Shown: one piece after another, positions 56,044-64,000 of the stretch
Position numbering within the stretch: position 1 is the first letter of the stretch
Layout of the letters: each line of letters begins with the position of its first letter
Assembly (NCBI RefSeq): GCF_020164785.1
Contig: NZ_JAIUGX010000005.1
Span: forward strand, 248,001-312,000
Source of the DNA: Mesorhizobium sp. ES1-1
GTDB taxonomy: Bacteria; Pseudomonadota; Alphaproteobacteria; Rhizobiales; Rhizobiaceae
Length of the DNA stretch: 64,000 nt
Reading direction: 5' to 3'
Position numbers and translations under genes: made by a program
Notes under the pieces: model-generated
Told to the model about the DNA's origin: nothing
The model's database searches: none
Seen by the model: only the letters and a program-made list of their open reading frames with translations

Positions 56044-57159
56044 ATGACCACACTCTTTGATCCGCTGCAGGCGGGTGACCTCGCGCTTGCGAACCGCATC
56101 GTGATGGCGCCGCTGACGCGTAATCGTTCGCCCAATGCAGTCCCCGGCGATCTCTCAGTCACCTATTATTCGCAGCGCGCCACGGCCGGTCTGATCGTGA
56201 CAGAAGCCACCGCCATCAGCCATCAGGGCCAGGGCTATGCGAACGTGCCGGGCCTTTACGGCGCGGACCAGCTTGCCGGCTGGAAGCGCGTCACCGACGC
56301 CGTTCACAAGGGTGGCGGCAAGATCGTGGTGCAGCTCTGGCATGTCGGACGCATCTCCCACAACTCACTGCAGCCCGGCGGCGGCAAGCCTGTGGCGCCC
56401 TCGGCGATCACGGCAAAGTCCAAGACGTTCCTGGTCAAGCCGGATGGCAGCGGCGAGTTCGCCGAGACCTCCGAGCCGCGCGCGCTGGACGCGTCCGAGA
56501 TCCCCGGCATCGTCGATGATTACCGCCGCGCCGCCAAGGCGGCGATCGAGGTGGCGGGGTTCGACGGCGTCGAGATCCACGGCGCCAATGGCTATCTCGT
56601 CGACCAGTTCCTGCGCTCGGGCACCAACCACCGCACCGACAACTATGGCGGCTCGATCGAGAACCGCACGCGCTTCCTGTTCGAGGTGGTCGACGCGGTC
56701 GCGGGCGCGGTTGGCCCCGGCCGGACCGGAATCAGGCTGTCGCCGGTCACGCCCGCCAATGACGCTTCGGATACCGATCCGCAGCCGCTGTTCAACCATG
56801 TGGTGGAGGGTCTCGGCCGTCGCGGCCTTGCCTATGTCCATATCGTCGAGGGCGCGACCGGCGGGGATCGGAACTTCAGCCAGGGCGGCAAGCCTTTCGA
56901 CTATTCGGAACTCAAGGCCACCTACCGCAATGCCGGCGGCAGCGGCGCCTGGCTGGCGAACAATGGCTACGACAAGGAACTGGCCGAAAAGGCCGTTGCC
57001 GAGGGCAGGGCCGACCTTGTCGCGTTCGGCAAGCTGTTCATCGCCAATCCGGACCTTGTCGACCGGCTGAAGCGCAACGCCGGCCTCAACACGCCTGACA
57101 AGGCGACGTTCTATGGCGGCGGCGCCAAGGGCTATATCGACTATCCGACGGCGGCCTGA
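56044..57159 (+). CDS. Old Yellow Enzyme family alkene reductase (NemA-like)
   Basis: ATG 56044 gives 371 residues. The FMN barrel shows APLTRNRSPNAVPGDL, QLWHVGRISHNSLQPGG, the active-site pair in HGANGYLVDQFLRSGTNHRTDNYGGSIENR (landmark stretch), and GKLFIANPDLVDRL near the end. It reduces electrophilic double bonds, quinones or nitro compounds with NAD(P)H. Co-location with a single-Cys ArsR regulator suggests an electrophile-response pair. Confidence 0.95.
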   Translation: MTTLFDPLQAGDLALANRIVMAPLTRNRSPNAVPGDLSVTYYSQRATAGLIVTEATAISHQGQGYANVPGLYGADQLAGWKRVTDAVHKGGGKIVVQLWHVGRISHNSLQPGGGKPVAPSAITAKSKTFLVKPDGSGEFAETSEPRALDASEIPGIVDDYRRAAKAAIEVAGFDGVEIHGANGYLVDQFLRSGTNHRTDNYGGSIENRTRFLFEVVDAVAGAVGPGRTGIRLSPVTPANDASDTDPQPLFNHVVEGLGRRGLAYVHIVEGATGGDRNFSQGGKPFDYSELKATYRNAGGSGAWLANNGYDKELAEKAVAEGRADLVAFGKLFIANPDLVDRLKRNAGLNTPDKATFYGGGAKGYIDYPTAA

Positions 57160-57205
57160 GCGAGACGACTTGCTCGTCTGCTGAGCGGAGGGCAGGACAG
57201 TGAAG

Positions 57206-57227
57206 GGGAGCGCCGAGAGGCGCTCCC
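57206..57227. terminator. Bidirectional stem-loop between convergent genes
   Basis: Perfect 9-bp stem GGGAGCGCC / GGCGCTCCC with loop GAGA, between the alkene reductase gene and the ABC ATPase gene. There is no long T-run. Confidence 0.65.
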
Positions 57228-57233
57228 GACAAT

Positions 57234-58007
57234 TCAATGCCTCAAGATCTTGCTCAGGAAGGCGCGGCTGCGGTCGGTCCTGGGGTGTGAGAAGAACTCG
57301 TCCGGGGTGCCGCTCTCGACGATGGCGCCGGCGTCCATGAAAACCACGCGCTGGGCGACCTTGCGGGCGAAGCCCATCTCATGCGTCACCACCATCATGG
57401 TCATGCCTTCCTCGGCGACCGCCACCATGACGTCCAGCACTTCGGAGATCATCTCGGGGTCGAGCGCCGAAGTCGGCTCGTCGAACAGCATGATCTTGGG
57501 CCGCATGCCGAGGCAGCGGGCGATCGCCACGCGCTGCTGCTGGCCGCCGGAGAGCTGCGCCGGGTAGGCGCCGACCTTGTCGGCGAGGCCGACCTTGGCC
57601 AGCAACTCGCGTCCGGCCTGCTCGGCCTCGGCGCGCGGGATCTTGCGGACATGGATCGGCGCCAGGGTAACGTTCTCCAGCGCGGTCTTGTGCGGATAGA
57701 GGTTGAACGACTGGAAGACGAAGCCGATCTCGGTGCGCAGCCGCGTCATGTTGGTGGCGGGGTCGCCCAGGCGCTGGCCGTCGACGATGAGATCGCCGTC
57801 CTTGATCGTCTCCAGCCCGTTGATGCAGCGGATCAGCGTGCTCTTGCCCGAGCCGCTCGGGCCGCAGACGACAACCACTTCGCGCGGCTGCACGCTCAGC
57901 GTGATGTCCTTGAGCACGTTGAGCGGGCCGAACCATTTGTTGACGCCGCGAAAGTCGATCATGCCTGTCGTGGTCATGCTTGCCGGACCTTTGGGGTTCG
58001 ATGTCAT
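57234..58007 (-). CDS. Polar amino-acid ABC transporter ATPase (GlnQ-like)
   Basis: ATG 58007 overlaps the permease stop as ATGA and has GAGG at 7 bases; ATG 57977 is an alternative. The 257 residues contain Walker [11 protein letters not shown]-loop FQSFNLYPH, signature LSGGQQQR, Walker [15 protein letters not shown] and the switch His in VTHEMGFA. It energises the two permeases upstream. It is the last gene of the amino-acid transport operon. Confidence 0.95.
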   Translation of the reverse strand: MTSNPKGPASMTTTGMIDFRGVNKWFGPLNVLKDITLSVQPREVVVVCGPSGSGKSTLIRCINGLETIKDGDLIVDGQRLGDPATNMTRLRTEIGFVFQSFNLYPHKTALENVTLAPIHVRKIPRAEAEQAGRELLAKVGLADKVGAYPAQLSGGQQQRVAIARCLGMRPKIMLFDEPTSALDPEMISEVLDVMVAVAEEGMTMMVVTHEMGFARKVAQRVVFMDAGAIVESGTPDEFFSHPRTDRSRAFLSKILRH

Positions 58008-58678
58008 AGCTGCACCTCGCCATGGGCCGCGCCCAGGCGGCTTTCGAGCCGGCGGGCGAGCAGGATCAGCGGATAGCAGACGATGAAATAGCCGACGCCG
58101 ACGAGGAAGAACACCAGCAGGCCATTGGGCACGCGCTGCACCACCAGCCAGCCGACGCGAGTGAGGTCGGTCAGCCCGATGGCCGAGACGACCGAGGAAT
58201 CCTTGATCAGCAGCACATATTGCCCGACCAGCGGCGGCAGCACTATGCGCATCGCCTGCGGCAGCACCACCTGGCGCATGCGCTGCAAGCGCGACAGGCC
58301 GGACGCCAGCGCTGCCTCAACCTGGCCAGTCGGCACGGAGCGGATGCCGGCGGCGACAATCTCGCAGATGAAGCAGGCGGCGAGATTGGTCAGCGCGATG
58401 ATGCCGGCGGTAAAGGCGTCGAGCTCGATGCCGAATTCCGGCAGGATGAAGAAGATCAGGAAGATCTGCACCAGGAAGGGCGTGCCGCGGATCAGGTCGA
58501 CCCAGGCGCCGATGACGCCCGCCATCAGCCGGTTGCCGCCGGTGCGCACTATGCCGAGGGCGAAGCCGATCAGGGTGCCCAGCACCAGGCTGATCACTGA
58601 CAGCATCACGGTCATGCCCAGCCCGCGTAGGGCGAGGGGATAGGAGCCGGCAAGGCTGACGAATTGCTGCCAGATCAT
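58004..58678 (-). CDS. Polar amino-acid ABC transporter permease
   Basis: ATG 58678 overlaps the stop of the preceding permease gene as ATGA. The 224 residues have the HisM/GlnP pattern: [45 protein letters not shown] and the EAA loop [25 protein letters not shown] (landmarks). Five membrane helices are expected. It forms the channel with the next permease. Confidence 0.94.
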   Translation of the reverse strand: MIWQQFVSLAGSYPLALRGLGMTVMLSVISLVLGTLIGFALGIVRTGGNRLMAGVIGAWVDLIRGTPFLVQIFLIFFILPEFGIELDAFTAGIIALTNLAACFICEIVAAGIRSVPTGQVEAALASGLSRLQRMRQVVLPQAMRIVLPPLVGQYVLLIKDSSVVSAIGLTDLTRVGWLVVQRVPNGLLVFFLVGVGYFIVCYPLILLARRLESRLGAAHGEVQL

Positions 58679-59346
58679 AGGCGCGCCCCGGCCGTGCCGA
58701 GCCAGCGGGCGGAGAGCGCGGCCAGCCCCTTGAGGCAATAATAGAGCAGGAGGTAGAAGGCCGCGATGGTGAGGAAGCCTTCTGCCGGCATGAAGCGGTC
58801 GGAAGCGAGAAGCTGGCCGGCGCGCGTCAGCTCGGCAACCGAGATCAGCGACAGCAGCGCCGAATCCTTGACCAGCACGATCGCCTGGCCGAGCAGCGGC
58901 GGGATGGTCACCTTGAAGGCCTGCGGCAGGATGACGAGGCGCATGCGCTGGACATAGGTCATGCCGGAGGCGACGCTCGCCTCGACCTGGCCACGCGCAA
59001 TCGACAGGATGCCGGCGCGAATGATTTCAGCGACATAGGCGCCGCTGTTGAGCGACAGCGCAAGGATGCCGACGACCAGTTCGGGCAGAACCAGGCCGAG
59101 CCGCGGCAGGCCGAAATAGAGAAAATAGAGCTGCGCCAGAAGCGGCGTGGCGCGCACGGCGTCGATATAGGCCTTGGCGGGGACACGAAACAGCCAGCCG
59201 CGCTGCAAATTCATGGCGCACAGCACGATGCCCACCGCAAGCGCGCCGAGAAAGGACAGAGCCGACAGCCACACGGTCGTGACCAGGCCTTGCCCGAACA
59301 GCGGCAGATATTCGACGATGGTGCGGAAGCTGAAGTTTTCGAGCAT
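58675..59346 (-). CDS. Polar amino-acid ABC transporter permease
   Basis: The 223-residue permease has IDAVRATPLLAQLYFLYF and the EAA loop EASVASGMTYVQRMRLVILPQAFK, typical of HisQ/GlnP proteins. It is first of the three coupled genes permease-permease-ATPase and lies 121 bases behind the binding-protein gene, with a structured spacer between. Confidence 0.94.
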   Translation of the reverse strand: MLENFSFRTIVEYLPLFGQGLVTTVWLSALSFLGALAVGIVLCAMNLQRGWLFRVPAKAYIDAVRATPLLAQLYFLYFGLPRLGLVLPELVVGILALSLNSGAYVAEIIRAGILSIARGQVEASVASGMTYVQRMRLVILPQAFKVTIPPLLGQAIVLVKDSALLSLISVAELTRAGQLLASDRFMPAEGFLTIAAFYLLLYYCLKGLAALSARWLGTAGARL

Positions 59347-59382
59347 GAGCGCCGGAGGAGTGAGTAGTGAGTACGGGAGTTG

Positions 59383-59438
59383 GGAAGTAGAGAGCTGCTG
59401 AAGCGGGCCGTACCCGCCACCCAGCGCCCTCTACTTCC
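59383..59438 (-). other. Structured spacer between binding-protein and permease genes
   Basis: GGAAGTAGAG (59383-59392) pairs with CTCTACTTCC (59429-59438), enclosing a smaller GCGGG-CCGTA-CCCGC hairpin. Around it are short direct repeats of the CTACTTCCTA type (to about 59468). This is the usual place for a structure that stabilises the binding-protein message. Confidence 0.55.
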
Positions 59439-59467
59439 TACTCCCTAATTCCTACTTCCTAATTTCC

Positions 59468-60268
59468 TCAGTGATCCTTCTTCCAGGCGTCGGAATTCAC
59501 CCAGTAGTCCAGGTTCTTCTGCAGGCGGCCGTCTATGGTCACCTGGTTGAGGAACAGGTTCATCCAGATCAAGAGATCGGGCTCGTCATAGCGCGTGGCG
59601 AAGGCGAGCGGCTCCTTGGACAGGAGGTCGGGCATGATGGTGAAGGTGCCGGCCGGATAGGCCGTCGACTGGCCCTTGACCGCGGAGACGTCGTTGACGC
59701 CGCAATCGGCCTGGCCGTTGTTGACGGCGTCGAGCAGCAGCGGACCGCCGCCCTTGTAGCTCTTGATGTCGGCGTCCGGGAAGGCGTTCTTGGCTTCCTT
59801 TTCGCCGGTGGCGCCGAGCAGCACGGCGATCTTGGTGCCCTTGGCCTTGCAGTCCTCGGTGGTCTTGAACTTGCTGTCGGCCTTGGTGAAGACGGTGCTG
59901 CCGGTGTACATGTATGGCGTCGTGAACGCGACCTTCATGCCGCGCGCCAGCGTCGGCGTCATGTCGGCGACCAGCAGGTCGGCCTTGCCCGAGAGCAGCG
60001 CCGGGATCAGCCCGTCCCAATCGAAGTCGAGAAACTTGATCTTGACGCCCATCTCCTTGGCCATCAGCTCGGCCAGCTCGACCGAGCTGCCGGTGCGCTC
60101 GCCATTGGCGCCGACGAGCGAGAAGGGGGGGCCCTGCGTCTGCACGGCCACGCGCAGCTCGCCGCGCTTGGCGATGTCGTCGAGCGCTCCGGCGCTGGCC
60201 GATGCGGCCAGTCCGGCAAGAGCAAGTCCGGCGATGAACAGTCTGGTGGTAAATCTGGCAATCTTCAT
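59468..60268 (-). CDS. Periplasmic amino-acid-binding protein of the ABC transporter
   Basis: ATG 60268 has GGAGGA at 7 bases; the frame upstream of it to 61162 is a shadow of the dehydrogenase gene. The 266 residues start with a Sec signal cleaved near ASAGAL. The mature protein is SBP family 3: GELRVAVQTQGPPFSLVGANGERTGSSVELAE (landmark), FDWDGLIPALLSGKADLLVADMT and the pair Cys in TEDCKAK and ADCGVND, a possible disulfide. The ligand is a polar amino acid or derivative, not further defined. Confidence 0.93.
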   Translation of the reverse strand: MKIARFTTRLFIAGLALAGLAASASAGALDDIAKRGELRVAVQTQGPPFSLVGANGERTGSSVELAELMAKEMGVKIKFLDFDWDGLIPALLSGKADLLVADMTPTLARGMKVAFTTPYMYTGSTVFTKADSKFKTTEDCKAKGTKIAVLLGATGEKEAKNAFPDADIKSYKGGGPLLLDAVNNGQADCGVNDVSAVKGQSTAYPAGTFTIMPDLLSKEPLAFATRYDEPDLLIWMNLFLNQVTIDGRLQKNLDYWVNSDAWKKDH

Positions 60269-60366
60269 GTGGCATTCCTCCCAGTTGGTTGCTTGCCCGC
60301 GGAGACCCGTGGGCTCTTTTTTGAGCGGCGGCGCCATTGCCGGCGGCGTCCACCGTTCGAAAATCC

Positions 60367-61527
60367 TCAGTCCCAGGCCACCGTCTCGGCGACCTTGATG
60401 CCGCGCGTGGCCAGCGCGTCGAAGAACGGGCAATGGGGCACATGCGTAAGCGGGTTCAAAAGGCCTGGCGTGGTGATCTCGCCCCGCGCCAGCATCTGCG
60501 CCACGATGCTGGCGGGATAGCCGACGCCGAGGCTCATGCCGAACAGGCCCGAGGCCAGGTCGCGCTCGATGATCAGGTCCGATGTCACCGTCTTGCGGCG
60601 GCCGCCCTCGAGGCCGGAAAAGACATTGCGCATCACGCACAGATCCTTCTCGTCGGCGCCGTATTGCAGCTGCGGCCCGAGCAGGCGGGCAAGGAATTCG
60701 CGCGGGCTGATACCGGTGCCGGCCAGCGTGTCGCCGGAGAGGAGGCCGAGCTGCTTGAGCGGCGCCCAGAAGGCCGACCATCCGGGCCAGCGCAGCGTAT
60801 AGCGGCCGGAGCGGCGCAGGCCGCGCGCGGCGGGGAGCATCTCGACATAGTGCAGCGCATCGCCGTTGGGGAAGGCCTCCAGCCTGCCGAGGCCGGCGAC
60901 CTCGATCTCGTGGATGAACCGGTTGTCGTGCTGGTCGGCGGCCGGCACCGGCACATGCTTTCCGTCCTCGATCATCACGCTGTCGCGGTTCTGGCTGACC
61001 AGGACCATGTCGAAGTTCCAGCTCACCTTGTAGCGGAGCGGCTCGACCGCCGCCTTGGGTTCGGGAAGGCCGCCGCAATAGGAATCGATTGCTGTGATGG
61101 CGTCGAACTGCCTGGCGGTGCGCGCGTAGAGCACCAGGTCGATGCCGGGGTCGAGCCCGCATTCGGGCATGATCGAAACGCCGGCCTGTTCGGCGGCCGG
61201 CGCCAGATCGGCGATGGCCTTGCCGTAATTGGTGGTGACCAGCGGGGTGCGCGTCGCGATCGCGGCTTCGACCGCCTGGCGCATCAGCGGCTGCGGCAAA
61301 AGGTCGATGACGGCGTCGACACCGGCAAGCACGCCGGCCAGCGCCGGGCCGATCGCACCCTCGGGAACGACGAAGCGGACGCGGGCAAGGTCGGTCAGCC
61401 CGCCCAGCCGCGCCGCACCATCGGGGGCCGTATCGACGCAGACCACTTCATCGACACCGCTGGCGACGAGATCGGCGATTGCCGCCCGGCCTTGCAGGCC
61501 GAGGCCGCCGAGAACCGCGATCTTCAT
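60367..61527 (-). CDS. Saccharopine-dehydrogenase-family oxidoreductase
   Basis: The 386-residue protein has an N-terminal Rossmann motif GGLGLQGRAAIADLV, then VDAVIDLLP and PECGLDPGIDLVLYARTA, as in saccharopine/lysine-type dehydrogenases. It would act on an amino acid with NAD(P). Its start overlaps the stop of the Lrp gene as ATGA, and the amino-acid transporter follows, so it probably degrades or reshapes the imported amino acid. Confidence 0.88.
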   Translation of the reverse strand: MKIAVLGGLGLQGRAAIADLVASGVDEVVCVDTAPDGAARLGGLTDLARVRFVVPEGAIGPALAGVLAGVDAVIDLLPQPLMRQAVEAAIATRTPLVTTNYGKAIADLAPAAEQAGVSIMPECGLDPGIDLVLYARTARQFDAITAIDSYCGGLPEPKAAVEPLRYKVSWNFDMVLVSQNRDSVMIEDGKHVPVPAADQHDNRFIHEIEVAGLGRLEAFPNGDALHYVEMLPAARGLRRSGRYTLRWPGWSAFWAPLKQLGLLSGDTLAGTGISPREFLARLLGPQLQYGADEKDLCVMRNVFSGLEGGRRKTVTSDLIIERDLASGLFGMSLGVGYPASIVAQMLARGEITTPGLLNPLTHVPHCPFFDALATRGIKVAETVAWD

Positions 61528-62030
61528 GCACTCTCCTTGCGGACGACGTCATCCGACCAGCAGCCTTCGGGCAGGCTGACCCATTTGTTGGATGACGCCA
61601 TGACGACGAAGGTCTCGCTGCGCACGACCTCGCCGGGGTCGCCGGCGCCTGGGATCAGTTCGCTGGTGACGCGGTAGAGGTCGGCGACGTCGCCGGCCAC
61701 CGTCACATCGACGATGATGTCGAAGCGCCCGGTGACCACCGAGGCAGAGTTGACGAAAGGCAGTTCGGAAATGCGCCGCGCCAGTTCGCGGGCCCGGCCG
61801 CGACCCTGGGCATTGATGCCGACAATGGCCGAGATCAGTTCGGGGCGCTCGCTCAGGTTCAGCAGGCCGACGATCTTGAGCAGGTTGCGGTCGATCAGAT
61901 TGCGAAGCCGGCCGCGCACCGTCGGCACAGAAATCGCCAGCGACTCGGCAAGGCGATTGATGCCCGGCTGCGCATCCTGCGACAAGAGCTTCACCAGCCG
62001 CCGATCGCTCAGGTCGAGATGTTCGCGCAA
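61524..62030 (-). CDS. Lrp/AsnC-family transcriptional regulator
   Basis: The 168-residue protein has the AsnC helix-turn-helix (LSDRRLVKLLSQDAQPGINRLAESLAISVPTVRGRL, landmark) and the C-terminal RAM ligand domain (AIVGINAQGRGRARELARRI, VTGRFDIIVDVTV). The listed start is TTG 62030 with poor Shine-Dalgarno spacing, so the exact start is uncertain. It heads the operon with the dehydrogenase and transporter genes and likely senses the same amino acid. Confidence 0.9.
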   Translation of the reverse strand: MREHLDLSDRRLVKLLSQDAQPGINRLAESLAISVPTVRGRLRNLIDRNLLKIVGLLNLSERPELISAIVGINAQGRGRARELARRISELPFVNSASVVTGRFDIIVDVTVAGDVADLYRVTSELIPGAGDPGEVVRSETFVVMASSNKWVSLPEGCWSDDVVRKESA

Positions 62031-62052
62031 GCGCTCCGTCTTTCACAAAGAG

Positions 62053-62074
62053 AAAAAATACCGCGGATTTTTTT
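62053..62074. promoter_or_regulatory. AT-flanked palindrome, candidate Lrp/AsnC operator
   Basis: AAAAAATA-CCGCGG-ATTTTTTT, symmetric around CCGCGG, 23 bases before the regulator start. AT-rich symmetric sites of this kind suit Lrp/AsnC proteins. Confidence 0.45.
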
Positions 62075-62235
62075 GCCTATATGTAAACAGGCTACGTCAC
62101 GAACCGGTGATATGCAAGGAGCGATTTGGGCCTGTCGCGTTCCCCGGCGGCCTCATGCGAAGGCGCAACGGCGGCGGGCAGGCACCTGCGGCTCGCGCGA
62201 GGCGACTGCCCATCGGGGCTTTGGGCGCGGCAGAC

Positions 62236-62685
62236 CTACCGAACGACGAGAACCGGGATTTCGGTGAAGGACAGCACTTCGGCGGTCTGGCTTCCCAGCA
62301 GCAGCCGTCCCAGGCCCCGGCGCCCGTGCGAGGCCATGACGATGAGGTCGCAGGCCAGCGACCGCGACAGGTCCAGGATCGCCTCGGCGGGTTTGCGGTC
62401 CTCGACATGCAGGGTCTTGGCGCTGACGCCGGCCGCTTCCGCCGAAGCCTTGCATGTGTCGAGCGCCTGCCTGGCGAAGCGCCCCGCCTCTTCCTTGTAG
62501 ATCGCCAGTTCGTCGCCGGCGGCATAGCCGGCCATGGCGCCGCCCCAGGCAAACAGCGGGAAGGGCTCGGTGACGTTGACGAAGGTGATGGCGGCGCCGA
62601 GGCGAGCGGCCAGCGCGATGCCCTGGGCAACGCCCTTTCCGGCCAGTTCGGATCCGTCGGTAGCAATGAGCAGATGCTTGTACAT
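62236..62685 (-). CDS. Universal stress protein (UspA family)
   Basis: ATG 62685 gives 149 residues; the frame further upstream to 62772 covers the promoter. The single UspA domain has MYKHLLIATDGSELAGKGV at the start and the ATP-binding motif SHGRRGLGRLLLGSQTAEVLS near the end, so it is the nucleotide-binding type. An FNR/FixK-like box lies 100 bases upstream, consistent with induction under low oxygen, as for many rhizobial usp genes. Confidence 0.92.
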   Translation of the reverse strand: MYKHLLIATDGSELAGKGVAQGIALAARLGAAITFVNVTEPFPLFAWGGAMAGYAAGDELAIYKEEAGRFARQALDTCKASAEAAGVSAKTLHVEDRKPAEAILDLSRSLACDLIVMASHGRRGLGRLLLGSQTAEVLSFTEIPVLVVR

Positions 62686-62784
62686 GAAAATTATTACCTC
62701 TTCCGCGGGGCAGCGTTGGGTGTCGGGAGCCCGATCAGGTTCGTCTTGATATAGCTTCGCTACCCGGTCCATCTCTATGTCACC

Positions 62785-62798
62785 TTGATATGGGTCAA
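62785..62798. promoter_or_regulatory. FNR/FixK-like box (anaerobox) upstream of usp
   Basis: TTGAT-ATGG-GTCAA (minus strand TTGAC-CCAT-ATCAA), one mismatch from the symmetric consensus TTGAT-N4-ATCAA. It lies between the divergent usp and phosphatase genes, nearer usp. Confidence 0.6.
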
Positions 62799-62909
62799 GG
62801 CCGGGCGAGGGCGAGCTCCCCGGGGGCTCGATGGCTGACTTTTCGCATCAGCCGAATTCCCCTTTGCCGTACCCTCCTCTAAGGTACGACGACTTCGAGG
62901 GGCACCGAC

Positions 62910-63488
62910 ATGAGCGCGTATCCGCAGATCCATCTGGTCCGGCATGGCGAAACGGCATGGAGCCTTTCGGGGCAGCATACCGGCCGCACCGACATGCCGC
63001 TGACGCCGGCCGGCGAGGCGGCCGCACGGGGGCTGGCGGAGCGGCTGAAAGGCCTGTCGTTTTCGGCGGTATGGTCGAGCCCATCGCGCCGCGCCTACGA
63101 CACCAGCCTGCTTGCCGGCTTCGGCGCGCAAAGCATGAAGAAGGACGACCTGCAGGAGTGGGACTATGGCGCCTATGAAGGCCTGACCACCAGGCAGATC
63201 CAGGCCGAACGGCCCGGCTGGACGGTGTTTCGCGACGGCTGCCCGCAAGGCGAGACAGCGGCCGATGTCGGCGCCCGGGCCGACGCGATCATCGCCGGGT
63301 TGCGCGCGGCCAATGCCGACATGCTGATATTTTCCAGCGCGCATTTCCTGCGCGTGCTGGCGGCGCGCTGGATCGGACTGCCACCGGAAGGCGGCGCGCT
63401 GTTCGTGCTGGATACGGCCAGCATCAGCGTGCTCGGCTACGAGCATGATCTCGGCGAGCCGGTCATGCGCCGGTGGAACGAGAAGTAG
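62910..63488 (+). CDS. Histidine phosphatase family protein
   Basis: The 192-residue protein has the catalytic RHG in IHLVRHGETAWSLSGQHTGRTD, the second arginine in SSPSRRAYDT and the second His in SSAHFLRVLAARW. It is of phosphoglycerate-mutase-like fold, and the sequence does not fix the substrate (sugar phosphate, nucleotide or cofactor phosphate). It is monocistronic and divergent from usp. Confidence 0.9.
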   Translation: MSAYPQIHLVRHGETAWSLSGQHTGRTDMPLTPAGEAAARGLAERLKGLSFSAVWSSPSRRAYDTSLLAGFGAQSMKKDDLQEWDYGAYEGLTTRQIQAERPGWTVFRDGCPQGETAADVGARADAIIAGLRAANADMLIFSSAHFLRVLAARWIGLPPEGGALFVLDTASISVLGYEHDLGEPVMRRWNEK

Positions 63489-63555
63489 GGCGGGCCAGCG
63501 GGCTCCGGGTGGGCACGGAACGCTGTCGCTTCGTCCGCACGACGCCGCTCCGCGA

Positions 63556-63582
63556 CTGCTTCGCCCTAGGATGACGAAGCAG
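63556..63582. terminator. Stem-loop between convergent phosphatase and VOC genes
   Basis: CTGCTTCG / CGAAGCAG with an 11-base loop containing CCTAGG, 2 bases before the VOC gene's stop. This hairpin style recurs in rhizobial intergenic DNA. Confidence 0.5.
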
Positions 63583-63583
63583 C

Positions 63584-63985
63584 CTACTTATCGAACTTGC
63601 TGATCGCCTCGGCGCTTACCGGGGTGAAGAAATTCACGAGGTTGCCATCGGGGTCGCGAAACAGGAGCGAGCGGTTGCCCCAGGGCATGGTGGTCGGCTT
63701 CTGCACCAAGGCATCCCCAAGCATGTCCGACAGCCTGGCGAATTCGGCATCGACGTCGCCGACGCGGAACTCGATGATGGCGCTTTGGTTGTCGGCCGGC
63801 CGTGCAATGTCGCCGCCGAACAGCTGCAGCGTGCGCGTGCCGGCGATCGCCAGCGTGCAGGCGGGCGTCGCCAATTCCGCGAAGTCCTCGGTGTAGCTTG
63901 TTACCGGCATGCCGGTAATCTCGCCGTAAAAGCGGACGAGGCGCTGGACGTCCGAGGTGATGATGCGGACAGAGACGAAATTCAT
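63584..63985 (-). CDS. VOC-superfamily (glyoxalase/bleomycin-resistance-like) protein
   Basis: The 133 residues form two VOC modules: VRIITSDVQRLVRFYGEITGMPV with TLAIAGTRTLQLFGG, and SAIIEFRVGDVDAEFARLSDML ending RDPDGNLVNFFTPV. A metal-type Glu is plausible in IIEFRV. Function is unknown; related proteins bind or modify small electrophiles or antibiotics. The start at 63985 lies 15 bases from the window edge, so upstream control is not visible. Confidence 0.85.
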   Translation of the reverse strand: MNFVSVRIITSDVQRLVRFYGEITGMPVTSYTEDFAELATPACTLAIAGTRTLQLFGGDIARPADNQSAIIEFRVGDVDAEFARLSDMLGDALVQKPTTMPWGNRSLLFRDPDGNLVNFFTPVSAEAISKFDK

Positions 63986-64000
63986 CGGCTTGGCTCCTGA

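Noticed and set aside
60269..61162. N-terminal extension of the amino-acid-binding protein
   Set aside because: The extension is an alternative frame of the saccharopine-dehydrogenase-like gene; a signal peptide and Shine-Dalgarno place the true start at 60268.

Overview
The window looks like chromosomal DNA of a rhizobial alphaproteobacterium, most likely Mesorhizobium or a close relative. The basis is family knowledge and local signals, since no search was run: high GC, dense ATGA/GTGA-coupled operons, groESL behind a CIRCE element, an HWE-type histidine kinase, GGAAC-N17-GTT promoters of the EcfG/RpoE2 kind, DUF1488/DUF6894/DUF763 proteins, and a short palindromic interspersed repeat of the kind common in Rhizobiales intergenic DNA. 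No rRNA, tRNA, CRISPR array, insertion sequence or phage gene was seen.

Bases 1-17,482 hold a catabolic and transport island. Two paralogous ABC cassettes of the ribose/autoinducer-2 type each contain a permease fused in frame to a strictosidine-synthase-like/APMAP beta-propeller, then a second stand-alone propeller, then a two-domain ATPase. The second cassette also has its own permease and periplasmic binding protein. The first is cut by the left edge and ends in an HMG-CoA-lyase-like gene. A TetR gene lies between the cassettes. An acyl-CoA synthetase and an SDR-thiolase pair follow. A 20-bp motif, TTCRCT-N8-AGTGAA, precedes tetR, the second transport operon and the SDR-thiolase operon, and a weaker copy precedes the synthetase. 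I read this as one CoA-ester regulon that imports an unknown, possibly lactone- or plant-derived compound, opens it, and degrades it. It is the best candidate here for an undescribed system.

Bases 17,598-33,000 are mixed accessory functions: a Fic enzyme with a candidate antitoxin; a TetR regulator with twin operators next to a frameshifted exported-protein gene; a coupled amidohydrolase/glycosyltransferase pair; a PHB-depolymerase-type esterase; stress genes with EcfG-like promoters; and a glycosyltransferase/UDP-galactopyranose mutase/GH1-like operon, probably for surface polysaccharide. Bases 33,200-49,400 are more housekeeping: htpG with a sigma-32-type promoter, a flavin monooxygenase, aldehyde dehydrogenase, amidase, an HWE kinase with its receiver protein, DUF763, groES-groEL with CIRCE, and free methionine-R-sulfoxide reductase.

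Bases 49,400-57,200 carry three copies of a 163-179 bp MITE-like element with long terminal inverted repeats. Two copies directly flank a RES-Xre toxin-antitoxin pair. Between and after the copies lie an ArsR/SRPBCC/VOC/DUF1801 operon, a cupin/aldo-keto reductase pair, a GNAT enzyme, and an ArsR/Old-Yellow-Enzyme pair. Bases 57,200-62,100 are a polar amino-acid ABC operon with a saccharopine-dehydrogenase-like enzyme and an Lrp/AsnC regulator. The window ends with a universal stress protein behind an FNR/FixK-like box, a histidine phosphatase and a VOC protein.
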